From NCBI GenBank assembly GCA_965261925.1, contig OZ253486.1, forward strand, positions 4,030,001-4,094,000: a stretch of DNA of 64,000 bases, read 5' to 3'. The stretch comes from Bin87 sp965261925. GTDB taxonomy: Bacteria; Chloroflexota; Dehalococcoidia; Lucifugimonadales; UBA3495. Below the pieces are notes generated by a model, which worked only from the letters and a program-made list of their open reading frames with translations, made no database searches and had not been told where the DNA came from. Shown here piece by piece: positions 1 through 8,883 of the stretch (position 1 is the stretch's first letter; every line of letters begins with the position of its first letter). The position numbers and the translations under genes are program-made.

Positions 1-1
1 C

Positions 2-1162
2 TGGCAGGAGCCGGCGAGAACGGGCGGGTCAGCGATCATCGGCTACGATGTGCGATTTTCGCGCGGAGACACCCGTGATTGGGGAACGTGGGCTCACGAC
101 GGAGTAGCAACCACGACGACGATAACCGGACTCAAGAACGGCAACTACTACAGTGTGCAGGTGCGGGCCGTGAACTCGGAAGGCGTCGGCTCATGGTCCC
201 TGGCCGCGTCCACTTGGGTAGCTGGCCCGCTGGGTGAAGGATGCCAATTCACCACCCCGTCGTTGGGAGTTATTCCCGCCCGAGTGCCGTATGCCGGCCC
301 CTACCTGTTCTGTGTGCCAGGGGCGTCCATTCTGACCGCCGGTGACGCCAACTCTCGCATCAGCCTCTGGAGCGACATAGACAGTCTCGAATGCACAGCC
401 CCCGCGACGCTCTCATTGGGAGTGGGTTGTCACCAGGTCGGAATCAGGGGTTGCGGGACGAGCTTGAACTACGACGCTCCCATCACGCTGACCGGGGCGG
501 GCATAACCACTCGCACCTGCGTACAGTCGTATGGGGCAGTCCCTCGGGCGATTGTCAGTACCAGCAAATACTACGACAACGAACCGGACTGGACCCCGTT
601 GGATGCCGGCTTGGTGCTGGGGCAGACGCGCATGACCATAGTGTTCGACCCACCGGGAGACTGGTATGTGTGGATGCCTGCGGCCATCGCGCCCTGGGGC
701 CAGTGCTCAGGGAAGCACAAAAATATGTCTTCCGAGGAGGCGGAGAAGTTGGTGAGGTGGCCAACGCCAATCAGGTCGGGAGCAAGCCTTTTGATCGAAG
801 GATGCGCCAGCACCAAACCGGTGCAGATGCTGGCGGCCCCGATTACAGGCCAGGGCCAGGACGTAGGTGTGGGGGTCGGGGTGTCGGGCATTTACCTCCA
901 GGCAGCGCCGGAACCGCTGATTGATCGGGGTTGGCTGACCACGCGGTTGAAGCAGTCGGTGGGCGTAATTCTGTTCGCCGTGCCACTCATCGTTGTACCG
1001 ACAATCTGGGGGATCACCAAGAAACCCATCGTAGCGGGCGTTGCCACCATCGCTCTGCTGTTAGTCACCAGCATTGTGCTCCAGTTGCCCGTGTGGGCGT
1101 ACCTGTCCGTGCTGCTGGCGGCGGGGGCGGCGTTCGTTCTGGGGATGCTGCTTAAAAAATGA
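2..1162 (+). CDS. Fibronectin type III membrane protein, 5' truncated by the window edge
   Basis: The reading frame is open from base 2, so the start codon lies outside the window. The first ~65 residues fit the C-terminal half of a fibronectin type III domain (GYDVRFSRG, then TITGLKNGNYYSVQVRAVN, then GVGSWS). A Cys-containing extracellular-looking region follows. The last ~75 residues hold about three hydrophobic segments ending in a short KK tail. It is probably an envelope-anchored surface protein, with the bulk outside the cell. The next gene starts 19 bases downstream, in the same transcriptional run. The GTG at 50 interrupts the domain and is not a credible start. Function beyond surface display is unknown. 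Confidence 0.75.
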   Translation, partial: WQEPARTGGSAIIGYDVRFSRGDTRDWGTWAHDGVATTTTITGLKNGNYYSVQVRAVNSEGVGSWSLAASTWVAGPLGEGCQFTTPSLGVIPARVPYAGPYLFCVPGASILTAGDANSRISLWSDIDSLECTAPATLSLGVGCHQVGIRGCGTSLNYDAPITLTGAGITTRTCVQSYGAVPRAIVSTSKYYDNEPDWTPLDAGLVLGQTRMTIVFDPPGDWYVWMPAAIAPWGQCSGKHKNMSSEEAEKLVRWPTPIRSGASLLIEGCASTKPVQMLAAPITGQGQDVGVGVGVSGIYLQAAPEPLIDRGWLTTRLKQSVGVILFAVPLIVVPTIWGITKKPIVAGVATIALLLVTSIVLQLPVWAYLSVLLAAGAAFVLGMLLKK

Positions 1163-1181
1163 CAAGGGAGGTAGGAGATCA

Positions 1182-1502
1182 ATGGCTCGAAAGTCGTGGT
1201 ATGCCCGCAATGCGCGGGTGCCGTCCCACCCTGCGGGAATGGACCCTTTTGCCCACCTGGGACGGAAGCGAACTCGCGCCGGGTCTCGGCAACGCCGCGA
1301 CTCGGTAGCCTACAACCTGCCAGGGGCGCAGATCGAAGGGTCGGCCGGCGGCGGCGGAACCGCTCGTGGAGACGCCGGCTATTGGGGACGCAAGAAAGCC
1401 TACGCATCCCGCAAAAGGCAGGAGAGAAAATACTCGGGAGCCCAGGTCGGGTCCCCTTCCGGCACGGCCGGACGACCCCGCAAAGGGAGAAGGCGAAGAT
1501 GA
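1182..1502 (+). CDS. Small basic Arg/Gly-rich protein, unknown function
   Basis: A 106-aa product with a good Shine-Dalgarno (GGTAGGAG) before the ATG. It is strongly basic and glycine-rich and ends in an Arg/Lys tail (GRPRKGRRRR). No family is recognised. Its composition suggests nucleic-acid binding. The stop overlaps the ATG of the next gene by four bases (ATGA), which implies translational coupling. Basic C-terminal tails recur in several other proteins of this element (3302-8875, 8884-10776, 11072-17311, 17314-19515). Confidence 0.65.
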   Translation: MARKSWYARNARVPSHPAGMDPFAHLGRKRTRAGSRQRRDSVAYNLPGAQIEGSAGGGGTARGDAGYWGRKKAYASRKRQERKYSGAQVGSPSGTAGRPRKGRRRR

Positions 1503-1888
1503 CTATGACGCATTTATCCGTAGTGGCGTTCATCACTGCCGCCATCGTCATGGCTGCTGCCTCGGTTGCCTGCGACGGACGTAGGGAGGTCGTTATGGAA
1601 TGGCCTACACCCGCCGTGCCGGTCGCTGACATTGCCTACGATGCCGTCATTCGCAGCGCGGGCGGCGCAGGTCTGCAAGAGAACCCCGATCCTGAAGGTC
1701 TACAGCAATACTACCGGGCGCGGGATGAATTCCTAAACGCGTGGCGGTCGGAGAACTGGCCATTGGCGAAAGAATCACCACAAGAATACCGGCGGGTCAT
1801 GGACCAAATAGAGGACGAATGGCACACCCGCTACCGGGAGTATTGGGAACGCCAAACGCAAAACCAACCCGCAGTTGGAGGCTATTAG
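1499..1888 (+). CDS. Putative secreted lipoprotein, unknown function
   Basis: A 129-aa product starting at the ATG that overlaps the previous stop. Residues ~6-24 form a hydrophobic signal segment ending in SVAC, which resembles a lipobox, although Ser at -3 is unusual. The mature part is charged and helical (YYRARDEFLNAWRSENW, DEWHTRYREYWERQ), with no recognised domain. An envelope location is inferred from the signal segment. It sits between a basic protein and a GIY-YIG-like protein in the same operon. Confidence 0.65.
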   Translation: MTMTHLSVVAFITAAIVMAAASVACDGRREVVMEWPTPAVPVADIAYDAVIRSAGGAGLQENPDPEGLQQYYRARDEFLNAWRSENWPLAKESPQEYRRVMDQIEDEWHTRYREYWERQTQNQPAVGGY

Positions 1889-1889
1889 G

Positions 1890-2261
1890 ATGAGGACACC
1901 GGCAGGGAGACCATATTACGTTTATGTGCTGAACACCGGCGTCGTCGGGTGTCACCGCACCCCCGAGATACGGTTGACCCAGCTCCAGAGAAAACATGGG
2001 AACCATCTCAAGCTGGTGTGGGTGTCAAAACCCTTTCCCGCCCGTTGGGACGCGGAACAATACCGCGCCCGATTGGTGGACAAACGGGATTACGAGCCGC
2101 CGGTTTTCTTGCGGATATGCCGATGCGAGTACGACCGGACGGGTAAACCGCCCGTGCTCATTCCCAGGCAAGCGACCGAGACCCCCTACACGTTGGACCT
2201 GACGACGGGCGCTTGGAGTCGTAATGGGCTGCTCAGTGCTGAAGGTCGAGCGCCGGCCTAA
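1890..2261 (+). CDS. GIY-YIG / T5orf172-like protein
   Basis: The start is taken at the ATG behind TTGGAG, one base after the upstream stop; 123 aa. The N-terminal half has the strand-strand-helix pattern of the GIY-YIG superfamily: a YYVYVL strand, a short VVG turn, RLTQLQRKHG, then LKLVWVSKPF and a helix ending AEQYRARLV. The Tyr/Gly core is only partly conserved, so nuclease activity is uncertain. Phages and plasmids often carry such T5orf172-type domains. A degenerate, non-catalytic DNA-binding version is also possible. Confidence 0.55.
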   Translation: MRTPAGRPYYVYVLNTGVVGCHRTPEIRLTQLQRKHGNHLKLVWVSKPFPARWDAEQYRARLVDKRDYEPPVFLRICRCEYDRTGKPPVLIPRQATETPYTLDLTTGAWSRNGLLSAEGRAPA

Positions 2262-2280
2262 TGGGAAAAAGGAGGGCAAA

Positions 2281-2511
2281 GTGGACAAGCGCATCCGCGA
2301 GTGCCGGCGTTGCGGCGCCGGAGACGTTATCGACCGGGCAGATCCGAGATATGGCTCGTATTCGCAATGTATCCAATGCGGCCATGAGGAAGTTGGACCG
2401 GATGAGAACGAAACGGCGGCAACCCCGCGTGAGACACGGACAATCAGGGTCAACAGGGGGCGAGCCGTCCCTGCGTTGTCTCCAATACGGATATGGCAGG
2501 GACAAGTATGA
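2281..2511 (+). CDS. Small zinc-ribbon protein
   Basis: Starts at GTG behind a strong AAGGAGGG site; 76 aa. Two CxxC knuckles (CRRCG near residue 7 and CIQCG near residue 31) form a rubredoxin-like or zinc-ribbon fold, followed by a polar tail. It probably binds nucleic acid or a protein partner; the exact role is unknown. The stop overlaps the ATG of the next gene by four bases. A longer glycine-rich frame across the same region (2261-2806) is an out-of-frame artefact. Confidence 0.65.
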   Translation: MDKRIRECRRCGAGDVIDRADPRYGSYSQCIQCGHEEVGPDENETAATPRETRTIRVNRGRAVPALSPIRIWQGQV

Positions 2512-3188
2512 CGGCCTATCTAAACACGTTGATGGATCGCATCAGGGCGAACCCGGTACGGTGGGCGGTGATGAGCCTTCTGGCGGGAATGCTGCTGGGC
2601 GGGATGTGCGGGGGGTGGTACTGCGGCAGGAGCGGAGAACCCCCGGCACCGGTAGTGGAGGAGAAGATCGTCACGCAGGAAGTGATCCAGGAGGTTCCGG
2701 TAACGGTTCCGGTAACGGTCGAGGTTCCGGTAACGGTCGAGGTTCCCGTGGTCGAGGAAGTGATGGTTACTGCCGAAGTGACGAGGGAAGTCCCGGTGAC
2801 GATTGAGGTTCCGATGATGGTAGAGGTTCCGGTTCCGGTGACGATTGAGGTTCCGGTGACGGTCCCATACCCGACCCCTGCGCTCGCAGCCACGCCGGAG
2901 ATTGCGGGCGGCGCGGGGGTGAAGATCACTCTTTCGCCGGCGTCAGGGCCTCCGGGGACGCGGGTACAGTTGCAGTGGTCCGATACGCCGCCGTTCGAGC
3001 ATGGGGCGGCGTACTTTGACGGTGCGTACCTGCGCGACTACAAGAGGTGCAGCCTCGGGCTCTGCGGACCGCCGTACATCGGCGTGATGGAGATACCCGA
3101 CATCAGGGACGCTTCGCCCGGCCCCTACCTGGTGGGGGTTGGAGACGGTCAGCATCTCGTCACCGCAGTTTGGATGATGACACGGTGA
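2508..3188 (+). CDS. Membrane-anchored stalk protein with Val-Pro repeats and Ig-like tip
   Basis: A 226-aa product with ATG overlapping the previous stop and AGGGA eight bases upstream. Residues ~23-42 form one transmembrane helix (WAVMSLLAGMLLGGMC). It is followed by ~75 residues of imperfect 6-residue repeats of the EVPVTV type, a rigid extended stalk. A C-terminal ~100-residue domain begins ITLSPASGPPGTRVQLQW, resembling IPT/TIG or other Ig-like folds. This is an N-in, C-out surface stalk. It lies directly upstream of the giant-protein cassette. The ligand is unknown. Confidence 0.7.
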   Translation: MTAYLNTLMDRIRANPVRWAVMSLLAGMLLGGMCGGWYCGRSGEPPAPVVEEKIVTQEVIQEVPVTVPVTVEVPVTVEVPVVEEVMVTAEVTREVPVTIEVPMMVEVPVPVTIEVPVTVPYPTPALAATPEIAGGAGVKITLSPASGPPGTRVQLQWSDTPPFEHGAAYFDGAYLRDYKRCSLGLCGPPYIGVMEIPDIRDASPGPYLVGVGDGQHLVTAVWMMTR

Positions 3189-3205
3189 GGTTCATTTGCC
3201 CTGAT

Positions 3206-3232
3206 TTGCTTAGACAGTTGCCGGCGCATAAT
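3206..3232 (+). promoter_or_regulatory. Weak candidate promoter before the giant-protein cassette
   Basis: TTGCTT, a 15-base spacer, then CATAAT, in the 113-base gap between the stalk gene and the 1857-aa gene. This is the only sizeable non-coding gap in the first 19 kb, so it is the natural place for a promoter. The short spacer makes the match weak. Confidence 0.25.
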
Positions 3233-3301
3233 TGTTGTACTGCCCAGAACCGCCCCATAGGATGGAACTACAAAACAAGCCAGTGGCGCGGAGTATAGAA
3301 A

Positions 3302-6300
3302 ATGTCGATGGCGTTGAATCTCAACCCTTACGAATATGGTGACGAGCTGGGCATCGCCATGATGCTCCGCTCCTCCGACCATCGCCCGGGGTACGGCGGT
3401 GGCGGCGGCGGGGGGAACCAGGGCGGTGGCGGCGGCGGCGGGGGTCAGGGCGGTGGCGGCGGCGGCGGGGGTCAGGGCGGTGGTGGCGGCGGCGGGGGTC
3501 AGGGCGGTGGCAACCAGGGCGGCGGCGGTGGCGGCGGCGGAAACGACGGCGACGACGGCGACAATGGTCACTCCGACCATCGCCCAGGGTTCGGCGGCGG
3601 CGGCGGGGGTCAGGGCGGTGGCAACCAGGGCGGCGGCGGTGGCGGCGGCGGCGGAAACGACGGCGACGGCGACGACGATGGTCACTCCGACCATCGCCCA
3701 GGGTTCGGCGGCGGCGGCGGGGGTCAGGGCGGTGGCAACCAGGGCGGCGGCGGTGGCGGCGGCGGCGGAAACGACGGCGACGGCGACGACGATGGTCACT
3801 CCGACCATCGCCCAGGGTTCGGCGGCGGCGGCGGGGGTCAGGGCGGTGGCAACCAGGGCGGCGGCGGTGGCGGCGGCGGCGGAAACGACGGCGACGGCGA
3901 CGACGATGGTCACTCCGACCATCGCCCAGGGTTCGGCGGCGGCGGCGGGGGTCAGGGCGGTGGCAACCAGGGCGGCGGCGGTGGCGGCGGCGGCGGAAAC
4001 GACGGCGACGGCGACGACGATGGTCACTCCGACCATCGCCCAGGGTTCGGCGGCGGCGGCGGGGGTCAGGGCGGTGGCAACCAGGGCGGCGGCGGTGGCG
4101 GCGGCGGAAACGACGGCGACAATGGTCACTCCGACCATCGCCCAGGGTTCGGCGGCGGCGGCGGGGGTCAGGGCGGTGGCAACCAGGGCGGCGGCAACCA
4201 GGGCGGCGGCAACCAGGGCGGCGGCATCCAGCGTGAGGAAGGCTCCCTGGGGGCAGTCTTCTCTGACGCCAAGGATTATGACCCCTATGCGCGGTACGAA
4301 GCGGCGGTACCGGACACACCGCTCACCGTGGCCGATGTTCTGTCGACTCCAACCTACGACACTGTTCGGGAGGCCGAGGCTGCGGAAAGATTGGAGCAAG
4401 TCCTGGCGGACCCCGAAACGCGGCAGTTGTTTGAAGGGTTGACCGAAGCCGAGCAACTGGCGGTTTTGAGCGAGCTGAACAGGGCGCAGCAGGAAGAAGA
4501 CCCCCCAAGCGCCGACTCCGTGCGTGATGCCCTTACGAAGTCCGATGCGGCGGCAACGTTGACGCCGGAGCAGCGGGAGATGTTGGCCGACCAGATCGAG
4601 GGGTTGTTGGAAGCCGGGGCCGGCCAGGAGGGGGTCTTGGCCGCGATAGAGCAATCTGCAGCCGTGGCGCACATGAGCGTCGATCAGAAGGCCGCGCTTG
4701 CGATGGACGTGCTCGACGGCGCGGCGCAGGGGGCGTCCGCCGACACGTCGGGGGTTGCGGCTCCCGTCGAGGATCTGCTCGGCCGAGGGACCGCGATTGA
4801 ACGCGCCCAACCGCCCGAATATTGGGACCAGGTGCGGGCCGACTACCTCAAGAGCCCGAACGCGCCGGAAGATGCCGGGGAATGGCGTCAGGAGGCCGAG
4901 GCCGCAGTAGCGAGGGCCGTTCAGGAGTTCCGGGAACAAGGGTATTCGCCGGGAGCACTCGCCGCCGCCGAGCGGACCTTGCGGGAGTCGGTGGGCAGCG
5001 GGCAGTCGGAGCAGGAGCAGAGCAACATCGCCCGCATGAAAGACCTGACGCGGGGACAGGTGTGGACCGACACGGGCGAGGGGTACGAGCAGACCGACCC
5101 GGACGCGGATGTTCAGATCGGCATCGACGCCCAGGGCAACGTTGTCGGTTCAACCACCAGCCGGCCGGTGCCGGATACCGAATGGGATCGGTTTCTGGCG
5201 TCGGAAGAGGCGCGGTTGGTGGCCGAAAACGCGGCCCGCCGCGCCGGTGATCCCAACAACCCCATTGACCAACGCGCTGCGGCCTTTCGGGAACTCAAGG
5301 ACGCTGCGGGGGCGGAGGGGTTCAGTTCCGCCGAGTTCGAGGCGTTCGCCTCGACCGGGCGACTGCCGGACCGTCTGCGCCCAGCCACCGTATCGGGCGG
5401 CGGCAATCAGGCGGCGGGCACCGAGCAACTATTGAGCGCCGGCCCTGATGTGCCAGCTCCGGCCGATGGCCAGGGCGCGGCGAGGGTCGAACGGGAATTC
5501 ACCCCCGAATTTGTCGAGTACGCAGAGAAGTACGGCCTGACGCCGGAGCAACTACTGGTGGGCATGGCCGACGAGGAGGCCAGCGGCGATTTCGACGGCG
5601 TTCCGGTGGCCTACGCCGAAGAGACCTTGGCGGTGGCCGACCGCACCGGCGAGACGCCCAGCGAAGTGGTGGCGCGACAGGAGCAGGAACGGGCGGCGGC
5701 GCTGGAAGCGGTGGCGTTCGCGCAGTCGGACCGGATGGGGTATCTGGAGTCGAAGGGCTATGACTCGGACACCGTTGAGGGCATGACCCAGGATGAGATC
5801 GACAACCTGGTGGACGTGAACGTTTCCAGCGACCGGCAAGCGGTCGCGCGGGCGCAGTCGGACGTCATGGGGTACCTGGAGGCCAAGGGTTACGATGCGG
5901 ACACCATCGAGGGCATGAGCCAGGACGAGATGCTCCGTCTGGCGGATGTGAACGTAGCCAGCGACCAACGGGAGATTGAGCGGGCGCAATCGCAGGCGGC
6001 CTCGGGGGTCGTGGCTTTGCCGGGCATCGACGACGAGAGCGCCATCACCGGTGCTGACCAGGTTGCGGGCATTCTACACAGCGACGAGTACCGCGAGGCG
6101 GCGGTCGAGAACATCCTTGACCAAATAGCGGGGCGGATGGACTCCAAAGACATCGGAATGCTGGGCACCGGCTACGGTCTTGAGGGGGTTCAAGATTACG
6201 TTTCAGGGGCCCCGGTGCGCCGGTTGGATGGCGAAACGGATCCTCAATATGAGGCCCGCATCAAAGAGAGGAATAACCCAACGAGTCAGGATAGCCCTTG

Positions 6301-8875
6301 GTGGGGTGGTTTATGGGGAGCGTCGCAGGGGGCGACGACGGTGGGTTACACGATAGACCCCAAGGACCCGCGCAACGCACACCTGGTGCAGCAACAGGCG
6401 GAGGGAGCCAAAGACTGGTTCCGTCCGCAGACTCAATCCGACGGAACGCGGGAGACGGCGCAGGAATGGGCCAACCGAGTCGTCAATCAGGGTGATATGG
6501 AACCGGAGGCGGTGGCGCTGCTCGGTGGGTATCTGTACCCGGAGGGCACCAACACGGGCATGACGGTGGCGGACGCGAAGGAGACACCGGGGTTCGGGTA
6601 CGGGGTCAACTCCCGGCAGACTTACGATGCGCCGCTCGATTTGGGCCGCGAATTGACGTGGAGCGAGCTGGCAAAGCGCGAAGCCGGGGAGCGTAAGTTC
6701 GGGGAAGGGGTGATTACTGGCGCCGAGATCGCCGCGACGCTGGCCGGAACCGCTGGCGCGTTCCGTTTGCCGATGGTCGCCAGGTCGGTTGCCGGCACGA
6801 GTTCCAGGCTGGGCAGCGGGGCGGCGCGGGGGTTCAACGTATTGGGCCGCGTCAAAGGGTTCGGCGCGTTGCGCAGTCCGGGGGCGCAGAACTTCGCCGC
6901 AAAGGGAACCGATACGGTGGTGCAGGGCGTGGCGGAGGCGGGCATTGACGTGGCGTTGGGCGCGGCGGCTCCGCTGGAACCGATGCAGGCCCTGACGCCG
7001 GAGCGGATCGCTCAGTTGACTGCGTTCGAGGTGGGCGCTGAAGCGGCCACCAACCTTGCGCGGTTCGGCAGCGGCAGGTTTGGGTTGTCGGGATTGGGGG
7101 ATGTCGCCAAGGTGGGGTTTGAGGACATTCCCTTGACCGGGTGGGGCAGTCGAACCGGCGTACAGAGAACTGCCTACATTGAGGGGGCAATAGAGCGCAA
7201 CCCGTCGCTGGCGGACAACTTTCACGTGGTTCGGGATGACAACGGCCGGGCCGTCATGGTTCAACCGACGACGGACGTTGGCCGTGGCCTGGCGGCGGAG
7301 AGCCGGGCCTTCACACGCATCCGCGACGGCATGGCCAGCGGGATGACGGATGAGGGATTGGTGCGGATCGCCACCCGCGAGGGTCTTGCTAATCCCGACG
7401 AATTTGTCAGCACGGTCAAGAACGTGGCCGACACGGGGCAGTCCGGACTGTTCCAACTCGGCGGCAGGCCGAACCTCACGTTCGGAGATTCAGGCCAGTC
7501 GCCCCTCGTCGCGACGCCGGAGGGCATCCCGACCGTCTACCAATCCGACGTGACGCACTCCGCCGCCGCCTATGATCCCGACCTGCTGGATCCCGGAGTT
7601 CCGATTGCCTACACGCCGCCCGGTCGGGAAGTCCCGTCCGGCGTGGCAGTCCAGCATTCGCCCGACCTGGCGGGAGCGGAGATTGGCGCACAGGCCGGCA
7701 CCGCAGACCCCACCGCCCAAGTGACGTTTGCGCCCGCCAGGGCGGAGGGCATCACGAATGCGCCGCCGACCACCCTGACATCGTTTGTGACCGGCGAACC
7801 GACGCCGGCGATTGTGACGCCGGTGACGACTACGGTCCCGACAGGCGTACCGCCGGTGGTGGTTCCGACTGTTGGACCCGTCCCGACCGTGCCGCCGGCC
7901 GTCCCGCCGACCGTGCCGCCGACCGTACCGCCGACCGGGGGACCCACACCGCCGACTGCGCCGCCAACTGGTGGTGAGACAGAGCCCGAACCGGACACCG
8001 AACCCGAAACGGAGACCGAACCGGAGACCGAGAAGGAAACCGAGAAGGAAACGGAAAAAGAGCAGGAGCGGGAGGAAGAACCCGGAACGGAGGAAGGACA
8101 GACCAGCGGCACCGGGAGAGGCCAGGTCAGCAACCAAAGGTCCGCCATGAGTTCCGCAACGCCGTCGCCCAACGGGAGGGGGTCAGGTTTGCTCCCCTTC
8201 CCGACTGGCGGGATGGGTGTTCCGGTGATGCCCTTCGGCAGCGGCCGGCGCGGCGCGGGCGGAGCCAGTCTGAGAGAGGGGAATCCTCGCGTGGTGCAAT
8301 GGCGGCAGCGCACCAAAATTGTAGCCGACCTCGACACCGGGAGATTCACCGAGATGGCGATAGGCCCGCCGACCGGCGTGATTATCACGATGAAAGACCA
8401 GACGGCCCCCGCGCCCCACGTCCGCGTCGCGGACACGATGGAAGTCACGCCGGGAGAGACGTGGGTTGAGATTTTCCCACGGGTGTCGGGTAAGACCAGC
8501 AAGGCGACGGACACCGACTCTGCGGGCGCGTGGGAGGGCGGAAAGTCGGCCAAGGGCACTAACCCCCGTCACGTCGAATGGGAACAGCAAACTCTGGTTA
8601 CACACGACCTCGATGAAGGGTTGGTCACGGAGCAGGCTTTGGGAGACCCTATGGCGCTGAGGGTCATCAGCGGCGACAACGACGCTCCAAGCAATGATCG
8701 AAAACGGTTCGACGTGATGGAAGTCCAACCGACTGCGAGTGGGGTGTCCGTGCGCCCTCGGTCATCACCGAAAATATCGCGTGAGAGGAGAAGCGGCGGC
8801 AATCCGCGCAAACGGTCAGGTAAGAAGGCGACAGCGGGCCGCTTGGCGTCAGCCACCGGAGGCAAGGGGAAATAG
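3302..8875 (+). CDS. Giant 1857-aa Gly-repeat protein, first member of the polyvalent-protein cassette
   Basis: Starts at ATG with GGAG nine bases upstream. Layout: residues ~35-310 are six HSDHRPGFGG...GGGNQGGG...NDGD repeats; 330-760 are charged helical sequence; ~800-900 contain a duplicated ~45-residue motif (AQSDRMGYLESKGYD and AQSDVMGYLEAKGYD); ~1130-1290 are rich in Ala and Gly, possibly membrane-active; ~1500-1600 are Pro/Thr-rich, then Glu/Thr-rich; ~1660-1810 hold two copies of a domain starting NPRVVQW and NPRHVEW; the tail is Lys/Arg-rich. No catalytic domain is recognised. Size, mosaic layout and position next to the methylase-helicase suggest a virion-packaged or transferred protein, which is inference. 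Confidence 0.75.
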   Translation: MSMALNLNPYEYGDELGIAMMLRSSDHRPGYGGGGGGGNQGGGGGGGGQGGGGGGGGQGGGGGGGGQGGGNQGGGGGGGGNDGDDGDNGHSDHRPGFGGGGGGQGGGNQGGGGGGGGGNDGDGDDDGHSDHRPGFGGGGGGQGGGNQGGGGGGGGGNDGDGDDDGHSDHRPGFGGGGGGQGGGNQGGGGGGGGGNDGDGDDDGHSDHRPGFGGGGGGQGGGNQGGGGGGGGGNDGDGDDDGHSDHRPGFGGGGGGQGGGNQGGGGGGGGNDGDNGHSDHRPGFGGGGGGQGGGNQGGGNQGGGNQGGGIQREEGSLGAVFSDAKDYDPYARYEAAVPDTPLTVADVLSTPTYDTVREAEAAERLEQVLADPETRQLFEGLTEAEQLAVLSELNRAQQEEDPPSADSVRDALTKSDAAATLTPEQREMLADQIEGLLEAGAGQEGVLAAIEQSAAVAHMSVDQKAALAMDVLDGAAQGASADTSGVAAPVEDLLGRGTAIERAQPPEYWDQVRADYLKSPNAPEDAGEWRQEAEAAVARAVQEFREQGYSPGALAAAERTLRESVGSGQSEQEQSNIARMKDLTRGQVWTDTGEGYEQTDPDADVQIGIDAQGNVVGSTTSRPVPDTEWDRFLASEEARLVAENAARRAGDPNNPIDQRAAAFRELKDAAGAEGFSSAEFEAFASTGRLPDRLRPATVSGGGNQAAGTEQLLSAGPDVPAPADGQGAARVEREFTPEFVEYAEKYGLTPEQLLVGMADEEASGDFDGVPVAYAEETLAVADRTGETPSEVVARQEQERAAALEAVAFAQSDRMGYLESKGYDSDTVEGMTQDEIDNLVDVNVSSDRQAVARAQSDVMGYLEAKGYDADTIEGMSQDEMLRLADVNVASDQREIERAQSQAASGVVALPGIDDESAITGADQVAGILHSDEYREAAVENILDQIAGRMDSKDIGMLGTGYGLEGVQDYVSGAPVRRLDGETDPQYEARIKERNNPTSQDSPWWGGLWGASQGATTVGYTIDPKDPRNAHLVQQQAEGAKDWFRPQTQSDGTRETAQEWANRVVNQGDMEPEAVALLGGYLYPEGTNTGMTVADAKETPGFGYGVNSRQTYDAPLDLGRELTWSELAKREAGERKFGEGVITGAEIAATLAGTAGAFRLPMVARSVAGTSSRLGSGAARGFNVLGRVKGFGALRSPGAQNFAAKGTDTVVQGVAEAGIDVALGAAAPLEPMQALTPERIAQLTAFEVGAEAATNLARFGSGRFGLSGLGDVAKVGFEDIPLTGWGSRTGVQRTAYIEGAIERNPSLADNFHVVRDDNGRAVMVQPTTDVGRGLAAESRAFTRIRDGMASGMTDEGLVRIATREGLANPDEFVSTVKNVADTGQSGLFQLGGRPNLTFGDSGQSPLVATPEGIPTVYQSDVTHSAAAYDPDLLDPGVPIAYTPPGREVPSGVAVQHSPDLAGAEIGAQAGTADPTAQVTFAPARAEGITNAPPTTLTSFVTGEPTPAIVTPVTTTVPTGVPPVVVPTVGPVPTVPPAVPPTVPPTVPPTGGPTPPTAPPTGGETEPEPDTEPETETEPETEKETEKETEKEQEREEEPGTEEGQTSGTGRGQVSNQRSAMSSATPSPNGRGSGLLPFPTGGMGVPVMPFGSGRRGAGGASLREGNPRVVQWRQRTKIVADLDTGRFTEMAIGPPTGVIITMKDQTAPAPHVRVADTMEVTPGETWVEIFPRVSGKTSKATDTDSAGAWEGGKSAKGTNPRHVEWEQQTLVTHDLDEGLVTEQALGDPMALRVISGDNDAPSNDRKRFDVMEVQPTASGVSVRPRSSPKISRERRSGGNPRKRSGKKATAGRLASATGGKGK
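3402..4230 (+). repeat. In-frame 114-bp glycine-coding tandem repeat
   Basis: Nearly identical units begin with GGTCACTCC at 3566, 3680, 3794, 3908, 4022 and 4124. The spacing is 114, 114, 114, 114 and 102 bases, or 38 residues per full unit. Shorter GGCGG-rich imperfect repeats flank the array on both sides. Each unit encodes an acidic patch (NDGDGDDDG), HSDHRPG and a Gly/Gln run. Near-identity at the DNA level suggests recent expansion by slippage or recombination. Copy number may be collapsed in the assembly. Confidence 0.95.
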
Positions 8876-8883
8876 GGGAAATA

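Noticed and set aside
3402..4230. Possible CRISPR array
   Set aside because: The repeats are directly adjacent, keep the reading frame and have no unique spacers.
3149..4939. 596-aa open frame on the - strand and several other long frames across the glycine repeat
   Set aside because: They are mirror frames of a GGC/GGT-rich repeat; composition (Ala/Val/Thr or Arg/His repeats) has no protein logic and there are no ribosome sites.
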